Assembly (NCBI RefSeq): GCF_019468565.1 | Contig: NZ_CP080521.1 | Span: 7,812,001 to 7,876,000, forward strand | DNA length: 64,000 bases | Source: Pseudonocardia sp. DSM 110487 | GTDB taxonomy: Bacteria; Actinomycetota; Actinomycetes; Mycobacteriales; Pseudonocardiaceae | Direction of reading: 5' to 3' | Part shown: piece by piece, positions 1-8,009 of the stretch | Numbering within the stretch: position 1 is the stretch's first letter | How the letters are laid out: each line of letters starts with the position of its first letter | Notes under the pieces: model-generated | What the model was told of the DNA's origin: nothing | Database searches by the model: none | What the model saw: the letters and a program-made list of their open reading frames with translations, nothing else | Program-made: the position numbers and the translations under genes

Positions 1-435
1 CTGAGCAGGCAGCCGGTCGGCCGCCTCGGTGAGGTGCACCCGGTCGAGCAGTTCGGCGATCCGTCGCCGGGCCGCATCGAGATCCAGGCCGAGGATCTGC
101 GCGGGCAGGAGGAGGTTCTTCTCGACGGTCCGCCACTCGAGCAGTGCCGGCTGCTGGAAGACGATCCCGTACGTGCCCGGCGAGATCGGTCGGCCGGTGT
201 CGCGGTAGGTGATGGCTCCGGCCGAGGGTCCGAGCAGCCCGGCGCACATCCGCAGGAGGGTTGTCTTCCCGCAGCCGCTCGGTCCGACCAGAGCGACGAA
301 CTCTCCCTCGCGCACGGAGAACGAGGCGGGCTCCAGGGCGACGACCGGCCCTCGCTCACCGGGGAACTGCTTGGTGACGCGGTCGACGGACAGCAGGGCG
401 TGATCCACCTCGGCGAGGTGCTGGATCGCGGTCAT
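1..435 (-). CDS. ABC transporter ATP-binding protein, nitrate/sulfonate/taurine type (cut by window edge)
   Basis: N-terminal 145 residues of an importer ATPase; the C-terminus lies outside the window. Walker A GPSGCGKTT is at residues 51-59 and the Q-loop region reads FQQPALLEWRTV near residue 93, the wording seen in SsuB/TauB-type ATPases. Signature and Walker B motifs fall beyond the window. The ATG at 435 overlaps the TGA of the upstream CoA-ligase-type gene (ATGA), so the two are probably translationally coupled. A matching permease and binding protein are expected further left. Substrate unknown. Confidence 0.9.
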   Translation of the reverse strand, partial: MTAIQHLAEVDHALLSVDRVTKQFPGERGPVVALEPASFSVREGEFVALVGPSGCGKTTLLRMCAGLLGPSAGAITYRDTGRPISPGTYGIVFQQPALLEWRTVEKNLLLPAQILGLDLDAARRRIAELLDRVHLTEAADRLPAQ

Positions 436-1877
436 GATGCGACTTCCTCCGCTTCAGTGGCCCTGTTTTCCGGGACTCCGGTGCCGGACGCGAGTGCGGT
501 GGCGAGGGCGCGGACCGCCCGCCCGGGGTCGTCATAGGTCGGGATCGCCACCCGGTTCAGGGCGGCCCGGGGTCGTCCGGACCCGCCGACCCACGCGACG
601 GCCATGGCGAGCTCGCTCGCATGGCGGAATCGGGCCAGCGCGTCGACGAGTTCGTCCTCCCCGTCGGTGACGTTGCCCAGCATCACCATCACCGCGTCGA
701 ACGAGCGGGCCTGCGACAAGACGTCCAGGACCCGGCCGAGCAGGCGAGGATCGGCCACGGCGGCACCGGTGATGTCGACCGGGTTGCCGACACTCCCGAA
801 CGCCGGGACGACGCCCGCGAGACGTCCGCGGGTGGTCGGGTCGAGCGGCGGCACGTCGAGGCCTGCGCGTACGGCCTCGTCGGCGGTGACCGCGCCGGCA
901 CCGCCGGAGATCGTCACGATGGCGACGCGGCCCCCCGCCGGTCGCCGCGCCGCCAGTGCCGTAGCCGTGTCCAGCAGGCTCTGCATCCCGCTCACGGCGT
1001 GGGCGCCGCTGCGCTCCACGATCTCCGCCAGTTCCCCGGCGATCGGTGGGAGGCCGGTGTGTGCGCTCGCGGCTCGGCTGCCGGGCGGGGTCAGCCCACC
1101 CGGCAGGAGGACGACCGCCGTGCCGGTCTCCCGGGCGGCGGACAGGGCCGCCGCGAGGGCGATCGGGTCGCGCGCACCCTCGACGTAGCCGGCGATCACC
1201 GAGACGTCGGGGTCCATGGCAAGCGCGCCCACCACCTCCGCCGTGGAGAGATCCGCCTCGTTGCCGGTGCTGAACATGGAATGGACACCGATGCCGCCTC
1301 GCTGTGCGGCGCTGAACAGGAAGCTGGCCACGGCCCCGGACTGGGACACCAAGGCGATGCGCCCAGGCACGAGGTCGATCTCGTCGAGCGCTGAGGTGAA
1401 GGTCAGCGGAATCCGACGTGCGACCGAAACAGCGCCGAGACAGTTCGGTCCGAGCACCCGGATCCCGGTGGCCACCGAGATGTCGACGAGCCGCCGTTGC
1501 AGGGCCGGCCCGTCGCCGCCCACCTCGGCCCACCCCGACGACAGCACGATGGCCGCCGTGCACCCCAGGTCCGCGAGCTCCTCGATCGCCTGCACGGTCT
1601 GGCCCGCCGGGAGGCCGATCACCGCGACATCCACCGGACCGTCGATCGCGTCGATACGAGGGACGGCTCGATTCCCCTGCACCGTCGAGGCATGGGGATT
1701 GACGGGGATGATCCCCCGGAACCCGTACCGGCCCAGATAGGACACGGGGCGCCCCGAGATCTTCCTGGGATCCGTGGAGGCCCCCACGACCGCCACCCGT
1801 CGAGGCTGCAGCAAGGCGTCGAGCCACGCGGGTCGCCCGCCGCGCGTTGCTGATCTCCCGCTGGCGTGACGACGCAC
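432..1877 (-). CDS. CoA-binding / ADP-forming acyl-CoA ligase alpha-subunit-type protein
   Basis: About 481 residues. An N-terminal Rossmann CoA-binding domain (VAVVGAS, about residues 28-34) is followed by a succinyl-CoA-ligase-like domain with a SAHTG motif near residue 273, the phospho-histidine position of acetate-CoA ligase (ADP-forming) alpha chains. The C-terminal ATP-grasp part of full-length (about 700-residue) members is absent, so a separate beta subunit would be needed. I chose the GTG at 1877 because GAGGAGG lies just upstream; a GTG at 1898 is in frame but lacks a site. It overlaps the downstream ABC ATPase gene, suggesting uptake and CoA-activation of a carboxylate. Divergent from the GntR gene. 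Confidence 0.82.
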   Translation of the reverse strand: MRRHASGRSATRGGRPAWLDALLQPRRVAVVGASTDPRKISGRPVSYLGRYGFRGIIPVNPHASTVQGNRAVPRIDAIDGPVDVAVIGLPAGQTVQAIEELADLGCTAAIVLSSGWAEVGGDGPALQRRLVDISVATGIRVLGPNCLGAVSVARRIPLTFTSALDEIDLVPGRIALVSQSGAVASFLFSAAQRGGIGVHSMFSTGNEADLSTAEVVGALAMDPDVSVIAGYVEGARDPIALAAALSAARETGTAVVLLPGGLTPPGSRAASAHTGLPPIAGELAEIVERSGAHAVSGMQSLLDTATALAARRPAGGRVAIVTISGGAGAVTADEAVRAGLDVPPLDPTTRGRLAGVVPAFGSVGNPVDITGAAVADPRLLGRVLDVLSQARSFDAVMVMLGNVTDGEDELVDALARFRHASELAMAVAWVGGSGRPRAALNRVAIPTYDDPGRAVRALATALASGTGVPENRATEAEEVAS

Positions 1878-1898
1878 GTTCCCTCCTCGGCGAGGCAC

Positions 1899-1920
1899 TT
1901 GATTCTTGATACAAAATCAA
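1899..1920. promoter_or_regulatory. Candidate GntR operator between divergent genes
   Basis: Imperfect palindrome running from TTGATT to AAATCAA, with an inner perfect TTG-ATA-CAA. It is an AT-rich patch in an otherwise GC-rich stretch, between the CoA-ligase-type gene and the divergent GntR gene. Its position suggests autoregulation by that GntR. Confidence 0.45.
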
Positions 1921-1988
1921 AAATCTGGCTGCTAGCATGCGGACTCCGCCTTGGCGGTGTCAAGGGCCCGTGTGCGAGGAGGTCGGCG

Positions 1989-2645
1989 TTGCGAGCGCCT
2001 CGGAAGAAGCTGAACGACCTGGCTGAAGCACACATCCGGCTGCAGATCGCCGACGGCGTCCTCCGGCCCGGACAGCGCATCGACCAGGACGCCATCGCGG
2101 CCGAGCTCGACGTCAGCCGGCTGCCGGTGCGAGAAGCCCTCATCCAGTTGGCGAGCGAGGGGCTCGTCCGCCTCATCGCCCGCAGGGGCGCCGTCGTCGA
2201 GCAGCTGACGCCCGACGACGTCCGCGACGCCTGCCGGATGTACGGATTCGCCTCAGGTATTGCGGCCGAGCGCGCCGCGACGAACGCCACCGACGACGAC
2301 CTCGAGGCGATCGCGGCGATCGTGCACGAGATGGACGTGAGCGAGGATCGGGCAGAGCTCGAGCACCTCAACGAGGATCTGCACCGCAAGATCAACCGTC
2401 TCGGAATGACCGCACGACTACGGGCGATGCTGCGCGCACTGGCCCCGAGCCTGTACTCGGGCTTCTTCTACGACAACCCGGCCTGGATCGCCCGCGCTCG
2501 CGAAGAACACCGACAGATCGCGGACGCGTTGCTTCGTCGAGATCCGATCGTGGCGCGACAGTTGATCGAGCAACACTTCGCGGCCATCGGCGAGCACGCC
2601 GTCGAGGAGCTGGCGAAACGGGGGTTCTGGCGGGAGCGCCCATAG
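1989..2645 (+). CDS. GntR family regulator, FCD (FadR-like) subgroup
   Basis: About 218 residues: an N-terminal winged helix (RIDQDAIAAELDVSRLPVREAL) followed by an all-helical FCD ligand domain. The domain has His residues in NEDLHRKI, EEHRQIADAL and EQHF, typical of the metal/carboxylate pocket. The start is set at a TTG with GAGGAGG at 1976-1982, six bases upstream; upstream codons in the same frame do not look like protein. FCD regulators usually sense organic acids, which fits the divergent CoA-ligase/ABC operon. Confidence 0.85.
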   Translation: MRAPRKKLNDLAEAHIRLQIADGVLRPGQRIDQDAIAAELDVSRLPVREALIQLASEGLVRLIARRGAVVEQLTPDDVRDACRMYGFASGIAAERAATNATDDDLEAIAAIVHEMDVSEDRAELEHLNEDLHRKINRLGMTARLRAMLRALAPSLYSGFFYDNPAWIARAREEHRQIADALLRRDPIVARQLIEQHFAAIGEHAVEELAKRGFWRERP

Positions 2646-2717
2646 GGCCGCGAGCTGAGCAGGCCATCTTCCGGACTCTCCGAGCAACCGAGGGATCTTC
2701 ACCTGCCCGCCGCCTGT

Positions 2718-2736
2718 TCAGGTTAGCCTTCCCTCA
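2718..2736. promoter_or_regulatory. Probable IdeR/DtxR iron box
   Basis: TCAGGTTAGCCTTCCCTCA matches the 19-bp consensus TWAGGTWAGSCTWACCTWA at 16 of 19 positions. It touches the ATG of the siderophore-binding lipoprotein gene (2736), so an iron-loaded repressor here would block expression when iron is sufficient. Confidence 0.65.
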
Positions 2737-3761
2737 TGTCCCATCCCCTGCGCCGCCGGTGCCTGCTCGCCGTCGCCGCCGCGCTGGCCGTGACCGTCAC
2801 CGCTTGTGGTGCGCCCGCGGCATCACCCGGGAGTTCGCAGGCGCCGGCCCCGCAGCAGGCCGCTCCCGGGATGCCGGTCACCATCGACCACGCCCTCGGA
2901 TCCACCACCATCCCCGCGCCGCCACAGCGGGTGGTGACCGTCGGCTGGAGCGACCAGGACCCCGTGCTTGCGCTGGGCGTGCAGCCGGTCGGCACGACCG
3001 AGTGGTTCAACGAGCAACCCGGTGCGATCTTCCCGTGGGCGACCGGGGCCGCGAGCGGTCCCAGCCCGGAGATCGTCTCGAACTCCGGAGAGATCAACTT
3101 CGAGAAGGTGGCCGCGCTGCGGCCGGACCTGATCCTGGCCCTCTACGAGGGGCTCGACCAGTCGGAGTACGACACCCTGTCGAAGATCGCGCCGACCGTG
3201 GCGCACTCGGCGCAGTACGACGCGTTCGGCGCCCCGTGGCAGGACATGACCCTGACGGCCGGGCGGGCGCTGGGTCGCGAGCAGCAGGCCAGGGACCTGG
3301 TGGCCGACGTGGAGCGGAGGTTCGCCGCGGTCCGCGCCGCCCACCCGCAGTGGGTGCAGCTGACCATGCTGGTGATGGCCACCGCGGAGGGCGGCACCTA
3401 CCAGGTGTTCTCCCCCCAGGACCCCAAGTCCCGGTTCTTCGCCGACCTCGGCTTCCAGACCCAGCCGCCGTGGCTGGGCCCGCGGGTGCAGGACAACGTG
3501 GCCACGGTCAGCGCCGAGGAGTTCGAGCTACTCGACGTCGACCGGCTGGCGTGGACCTCGGATCCGGACACGATGCAGGTCCTGCGCGACGACCCGATCT
3601 ACAACCGGCTCGACGTCGTCCGCTCCGGACGGGTGGGCTACTTCGACTACACGACGCCGCCGTTCCCGGGCGCCGCGATCACCTTCAACACCGTGCTGAG
3701 CATCCCCTACGCGCTGGAACAGGTCGTCCCGGAGCTGGAACGGATGGACGCGCGCCGGTGA
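2736..3761 (+). CDS. Iron-siderophore ABC transporter substrate-binding lipoprotein
   Basis: 341 residues. Basic N-terminus, hydrophobic stretch and lipobox VTAC (about Cys24) give a lipoprotein anchored outside the membrane. The rest follows the FecB/FepB bilobal periplasmic-binding fold (PPQRVVTVGWSDQDPVLALGV near residue 61; AALRPDLILA near 127). No permease or ATPase gene is adjacent, so it must use a transporter encoded elsewhere. An IdeR-like box overlaps the start codon, supporting an iron-uptake role. Ends before a convergent quinone-reductase-type gene. Confidence 0.9.
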   Translation: MSHPLRRRCLLAVAAALAVTVTACGAPAASPGSSQAPAPQQAAPGMPVTIDHALGSTTIPAPPQRVVTVGWSDQDPVLALGVQPVGTTEWFNEQPGAIFPWATGAASGPSPEIVSNSGEINFEKVAALRPDLILALYEGLDQSEYDTLSKIAPTVAHSAQYDAFGAPWQDMTLTAGRALGREQQARDLVADVERRFAAVRAAHPQWVQLTMLVMATAEGGTYQVFSPQDPKSRFFADLGFQTQPPWLGPRVQDNVATVSAEEFELLDVDRLAWTSDPDTMQVLRDDPIYNRLDVVRSGRVGYFDYTTPPFPGAAITFNTVLSIPYALEQVVPELERMDARR

Positions 3762-3849
3762 CCGCTCGGGCACCGACGAGCTGACGCCGTGTGCCCCGGC
3801 CCGGTGGGCGACCTCGCCTCGCCTGGCCACCTCTGGCCCGCGACGGAGA

Positions 3850-4803
3850 TCAGGCAACCTCGACGACCACTTTGCCGAGCGAACGGCCCTCGCCGACGTG
3901 GGCAAGGGCCTGCGGCACCTCGTCGAGCGGGAACGTGCGATCGACGTGGATCCGGACCTCGCCGGCCACGCACCGCTCAGCGAACGGCTCGAAGTACTCG
4001 GGCCCGGTCCTCACCACGAGCACACCGAGCCGTCGACCGGTCGACAGCCCGAGCGCGGCGCCCACGGTCAGCACGCGGAGCAGGGCGCGCGTCGTACCAC
4101 CGACGCAGAGGTAGCGGCCCCCGCGGGCAAGGGCACGGCGGTACGCGAAGACCGAGCGGTGGGCAACCAGGTCGAGCACCAGATCCTGAGGCTCGCCCCG
4201 GGTGAAGTCCTGAGTGCGGTAGTCGAGGACCTCGTCGGCGCCTACCGAGCGCATGAAATCCAACTTGTCGCTGTTGTCGACCGCGGTGACGTGGGCGCCG
4301 GCCCTCTTGGCGAGCTGGATCGCGAACGAGCCCGACCCGCCGCCTGCCCCATTGATCAACACCCGCCGGCCCGGCCCCGCGGTCGCCGTGCCCTGCCACG
4401 CGATCGGGCCGGCCTGCGGGATCGTCGAGGCCTCGGCGAAGGACAGCGCGTCGGGCTTGTGCGCCAGCGCAGAGGCGGGCGCGACGGCGTACTCCGCGAA
4501 GCCACCCTTGAGCCACAAGTTGTCGCCGTACACCTCGTCGCCGACGGCGAAGCCGGTGACCTCCGGCCCCACCGCCTCGACCCACCCGGCAATGTCAGAG
4601 CCGAGTACCGGCCGCGCCGGCTTCCGCAGGCCGCCGATCCGGGAGTAGAGCGGACTCCCCCGCAAGGTCTCCCAGTCCGACAGGTTCACGGACGTCGCGG
4701 CGACCCGGACCAGCAGCTGACCCCGCGCAGGCGACGGCACCGGCACCTCCTCGACGCGCAGCACCGAGGGCGGGCCGTAGCGGTCGTAGACGACAGCCCT
4801 CAC
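3850..4803 (-). CDS. NAD(P)-dependent zinc-independent alcohol dehydrogenase / quinone oxidoreductase (MDR)
   Basis: About 317 residues: N-terminal GroES-like domain (AVVYDRYGPPSVLRVEEVPVP) and C-terminal Rossmann domain with NGAGGGSGSFAIQLAK as the nucleotide-binding loop. The catalytic/structural zinc cysteine sets are absent, as in quinone-oxidoreductase-type MDRs. The reading frame is open further upstream, but the GTG at 4803 with a GAGGGGCGG-like site is the first start that leaves a normal N-terminus. Convergent with the lipoprotein gene. Substrate unknown. Confidence 0.85.
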   Translation of the reverse strand: MRAVVYDRYGPPSVLRVEEVPVPSPARGQLLVRVAATSVNLSDWETLRGSPLYSRIGGLRKPARPVLGSDIAGWVEAVGPEVTGFAVGDEVYGDNLWLKGGFAEYAVAPASALAHKPDALSFAEASTIPQAGPIAWQGTATAGPGRRVLINGAGGGSGSFAIQLAKRAGAHVTAVDNSDKLDFMRSVGADEVLDYRTQDFTRGEPQDLVLDLVAHRSVFAYRRALARGGRYLCVGGTTRALLRVLTVGAALGLSTGRRLGVLVVRTGPEYFEPFAERCVAGEVRIHVDRTFPLDEVPQALAHVGEGRSLGKVVVEVA

Positions 4804-4923
4804 GACGACCCGCCCCTCGCCCAACCACGGCCACCACGCACGCCCGCACCCTAGTCCGACAGTCAGATTTGTGATCACGGCTGTTCGGCGCTGCTGCTGG
4901 GTCCGTTCGGTGGTGGCCACGTC

Positions 4924-4996
4924 CATGATCCGGAGTTTCGGGTGCTCATGGTCGTGGCGGCAGCCGTGGGCAACCGATACTTCAGATCTTGCCCGC
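4924..4996. repeat. Dispersed intergenic repeat A, copy 1
   Basis: Begins with a 17-base string (CATGATCCGGAGTTTCG) found identically at 23953-23969. The following 55 bases align with 23891-23950, including a partly decayed GCTCATGG stem-loop. About three quarters identical by eye. Non-coding; no gene lies between 4804 and 5696. Confidence 0.7.
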
Positions 4997-5070
4997 CGCC
5001 GATCGGGCGCCTGGCGGTCGGGGCGCGATCGGGTCGATCCAACGGGTCGGTCTGGTCGAGCATCTGCCGG

Positions 5071-5524
5071 TGGGCGCGCCGTTCCCGGCCCGGGCCGCCC
5101 GGCGCCCGCCTCGTGATCCGGGCTCCGCGTGTGTGTCCGCCGGCTGCATCGACCCAGTCGCTTTGCGGGGGTGGCTGGGTGGGTGCACTACCGTCCCCTG
5201 GGGTTGCGTGGGCGGCCGTCCCCGACGCGGGCACAGGCCCGTTTCGACGAGACCGTCCTGCCGGGTGCCACGCGACCGGCTGTGGTCCCGACCCTCCACA
5301 CCACAGCCAGTCGCGTAGCACCCAAACCGCGGCGGTCTCGTCGAGAACGGGCGTGCCCTCGCGTCGAGGACGGCCGCCCGAGCAACCACATGATTCGGTA
5401 GTTGCACCCAACCCAGCCACCTCCCCGTCGTGAAAGCGTCGAGGTGGACCGGTGAGAGCACGCCGGCGGCCGAGGGCTGGTGGGTGAGGCCGGGGGCTAT
5501 CGGGGGCCGGGAACGGCGCGCCCA
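5071..5524. repeat. 454-bp imperfect palindrome (two arms of about 220 bp)
   Basis: The left arm (5071-5289) is the reverse complement of the right arm (5300-5524) with scattered mismatches and small indels. The outer ends are a perfect 19-bp match (5071-5089 versus 5506-5524). The inner 130 bp on each side match strongly, for example GACGGCCGCC, TCGTCGA and GTCGCG blocks in mirrored order. The centre near 5295 leaves a loop of about 10-15 bases. A 25-base piece at 5275-5299 also occurs at 23972-23996. Open frames through this stretch are by-products of high GC. Could be a MITE-like or snap-back element, or encode a structured RNA. Confidence 0.75.
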
Positions 5525-5696
5525 TGAAAGTGTCCGGCACCCGGCCGCACCCCCGGCGGCTCGTTCTCGGCTGGCACACCCGGTCGGCGGGGTGTCTGAC
5601 CTACGACGGGCTGCGTCGACCGACACGGGATGCGCCGGCAGCTCCGCCCGTTCTCGACGCGCCGTACCCGGAGCGGATCAACGCGCTCGACCCGGA

Positions 5697-6131
5697 TCAG
5701 GTGACGCCGCCCCCATCGTCCCTGCGCCGGTCCAGACTGATCGGGCCGGGCCCGAGCACGAACAACAGGAGGAACACCCAGCTGTAGAGAGCCGGTGGCT
5801 CCCCTCCGTTGTCCAGCCAGTTCCAGCCGTTCGGCAGGTGTATGACGAAGAAGGCGAAAGCCATCATCCCCGACAGGAGGAACGCGGCGGCTCGCGCGTG
5901 GAACCCGACGGCGACGAGCGCGATCAGAACGATCTCCACGACGGAGACCGCGACCAGGAAACCGCCCCATGATTCGCCGCCCAGTAACCCGAGCGAGGTG
6001 AGGGGATGCAGCACGAACAGGACGGCCACCGCGCATCGGAAGGCCAGCAAGGTCCACGGCTGCGCGCGGATCAGGAATTCTTGGGCGGACGTCGGCGGGA
6101 CCGCTGTCGTCGTCTCGAATGAGTGGGACAT
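5697..6131 (-). CDS. DoxX-like membrane protein
   Basis: About 144 residues with four hydrophobic segments (starting near LLAFRCAVAVLFVLHPLT, VVEIVLIALVAVGF, AAAFLLSGMMAFAFFVI and SWVFLLLFVLGPG), the usual DoxX/SURF4 plan. Start placed at MSHSF (6131); the extra 20 residues upstream are Arg-rich and atypical. DoxX-family proteins are linked to thiol/redox homeostasis, but the role here is unknown. Divergent from a LysR gene. Confidence 0.8.
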   Translation of the reverse strand: MSHSFETTTAVPPTSAQEFLIRAQPWTLLAFRCAVAVLFVLHPLTSLGLLGGESWGGFLVAVSVVEIVLIALVAVGFHARAAAFLLSGMMAFAFFVIHLPNGWNWLDNGGEPPALYSWVFLLLFVLGPGPISLDRRRDDGGGVT

Positions 6132-6289
6132 ACGGGCCAATCTGCCGATTCGTACACGGATCCGCCAACGCGTGATGGGAATACCAACCATTCGTCTCCC
6201 GCATGGTCGTCAGCGGCCGGGGAAACGCAGGATGCGATCGTCAGCGTCGCGGGCCGCCGCGCGCGACCGACGCATACGGTGACGGCATA

Positions 6290-6308
6290 CTATGCAGGTG
6301 CCGCATAG
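6290..6308. promoter_or_regulatory. Candidate LysR self-operator overlapping the start codon
   Basis: Perfect inverted repeat CTATGC-N7-GCATAG, preceded by two further GCATAC units at 6272-6277 and 6285-6290. It covers the lysR ATG (6292). Confidence 0.4.
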
Positions 6309-7215
6309 CGATCTCGGGTTGCTCCACGACCTGCGGGCCCTGTCCGTCCTGCTCGAGGAGCGCAACGTGACCCGGGCCGCGCTGCGCTTCCACCTGAGCC
6401 AGCCGGCGATGAGCCGCACCTTGCAGCGGCTGCGTGGGCTGTTCGGCGACGAGCTGCTGGTGCGGTCCGGCGGTGACTACGTACTGACTCCCCGCGCGCG
6501 GAGGATGCAGCACGAGCTCGCCCTGCTCCTCCCGCGACTGCAGAACTTCGTGGCGGGCAAGGAGTTCGACCCCACCACGGCAACCGGGATCGTGCGCATC
6601 ATCGGCACCGACTACACCACCTCGACGCTGGGCCCCTACCTGCTGCCCAAGCTGTTCCTCGCCGCTCCCGACCTGGAGGTGCGGATCGAGCAGCGGGAAC
6701 ACGACAGCTACACGGCTCTCGAAGGGGGTCGGGCCGACATCGCGCTGTCCGTGCTCCGCCCACCCGCCCCGCTGCGCTGGGAGCAGCTCTTCACCGACGA
6801 CCTCGTCTGCGTGGTGGACCGGGACCACCCGGAACGGGACCGCTTCTCGCTGGCCGACTACGCCGCGGCCCGGCACGTGGCCGTCACCGTCATCGACCAG
6901 GAGCAACCGATGATCGAACGATGGTTGCAGACCCGCGGGCACAGCCGGACCGCCGCGGTTCGTGTGCCGCACTTCGGGTCGGCGCTCGCCGCCCTACCCG
7001 GCACCCCCCTCGTGGCCACGATCCCCCGCAGGCTCGCGGAGCTGCAGGCCGCCGCTGACCCACGGGTGCGACTGGTCGAGGCCCCGGAAGGTCTCGACCC
7101 CTTCCCGTACGGCATGGTCTGGCATCCCCGCCTGGAAACGGACCCGACGCACACCTGGCTGCGCGGCATGATCCGCACAGCGGCGATGGACCTCCAGCAG
7201 GGAAGCACATTCTGA
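6292..7215 (+). CDS. LysR family transcriptional regulator
   Basis: 307 residues. Winged helix at about 5-65 (VTRAALRFHLSQPAMSRTLQRLR) and a periplasmic-binding-type effector domain from about residue 93. It is followed on the same strand by the paoABC-type genes, so it is the likely activator of that operon or of divergent doxX. Start chosen at the ATG inside a palindrome; the transcript may be leaderless or have a very short leader. Confidence 0.88.
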   Translation: MQVPHSDLGLLHDLRALSVLLEERNVTRAALRFHLSQPAMSRTLQRLRGLFGDELLVRSGGDYVLTPRARRMQHELALLLPRLQNFVAGKEFDPTTATGIVRIIGTDYTTSTLGPYLLPKLFLAAPDLEVRIEQREHDSYTALEGGRADIALSVLRPPAPLRWEQLFTDDLVCVVDRDHPERDRFSLADYAAARHVAVTVIDQEQPMIERWLQTRGHSRTAAVRVPHFGSALAALPGTPLVATIPRRLAELQAAADPRVRLVEAPEGLDPFPYGMVWHPRLETDPTHTWLRGMIRTAAMDLQQGSTF

Positions 7216-7373
7216 GGATTCGCTGAATCCCTTCACACCGATTACACGAGACGGGGGTCGGTAGCCCCTGTATAGGCGCCCGGTTCGCCGTCACCATGGC
7301 GGACGCCCGCCGATCCGACCGAACGCCCCGTGCCTTTCGGATCACTTTCGCCGACATCCTGGAGATTGACCCG

Positions 7374-8009
7374 ATGCCACGGTTCCCGAGACTACCGAGC
7401 CGGAAGAATCAGCCGAGCAGATTGTCGCGTCGTCAGTTCATCGGAGGCGCCGGCGTCGTGGTCGCCGGTGCCGCCACGGCAGTCGCAGTACCGATCGTCG
7501 TCGAGACGACGTCGGCTCCGGCGGTGACCACCCCCGGCGAGAACCTGGTGACCGTGGGCCTGCGGGTGAACGGGGAGAGCAGGCGCCTGGAGACGGACCC
7601 GCGATCGACCCTGCTGGACACCCTGCGCGAACGCCTCGGGCTGACCGGCACCAAGAAGGGATGCGACCGCGGGCAGTGCGGCGCGTGCACCGTCCACGTC
7701 GGCGGGCAGCGGGTGCTGTCGTGCCTGACGCTGGCCGCGTCCCTCGACGGGGCCGAGGTCACCACGATCGAGGGGTTGGCCGACGGGGAGCAGCTGCACC
7801 CGATGCAGCAGGCGTTCATCGACCACGACGGCTTCCAGTGCGGCTTCTGCACCTCGGGGCAGATCATGTCGGCCGTCGCACTCGTCCAGGAAGGCCACGC
7901 CGGCTCCGACGAGGAGATCCGGGAGCACATGTCCGGCAACATCTGCCGCTGCAGCGCCTACCCGTTCATCACCGACGCGATCAGGGACGCCCGCGAGGTG
8001 ATGGCCTGA
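7374..8009 (+). CDS. paoA: Aldehyde oxidoreductase, Tat-exported 2Fe-2S subunit (PaoA/YagT-like)
   Basis: 211 residues. A twin-arginine signal (SRRQFIGGAG, about 18-27) precedes a hydrophobic stretch, so the complex is exported folded. Plant-type ferredoxin cysteines are at 97, 102, 105 and 117; the second 2Fe-2S cluster has Cys156, 159, 191 and 193. Start set at the ATG after TGGAG; the longer open frame has no signal-like N-terminus. Overlaps the FAD-subunit gene (TGATG). Known family role: electron-transfer subunit of molybdenum aldehyde dehydrogenases. Confidence 0.9.
   Translation: MPRFPRLPSRKNQPSRLSRRQFIGGAGVVVAGAATAVAVPIVVETTSAPAVTTPGENLVTVGLRVNGESRRLETDPRSTLLDTLRERLGLTGTKKGCDRGQCGACTVHVGGQRVLSCLTLAASLDGAEVTTIEGLADGEQLHPMQQAFIDHDGFQCGFCTSGQIMSAVALVQEGHAGSDEEIREHMSGNICRCSAYPFITDAIRDAREVMA

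Noticed and set aside
4875..5626. Several overlapping frames of 110-234 residues on both strands
   Set aside because: They run through the long palindrome and repeat A, share no protein-like features and mirror each other.
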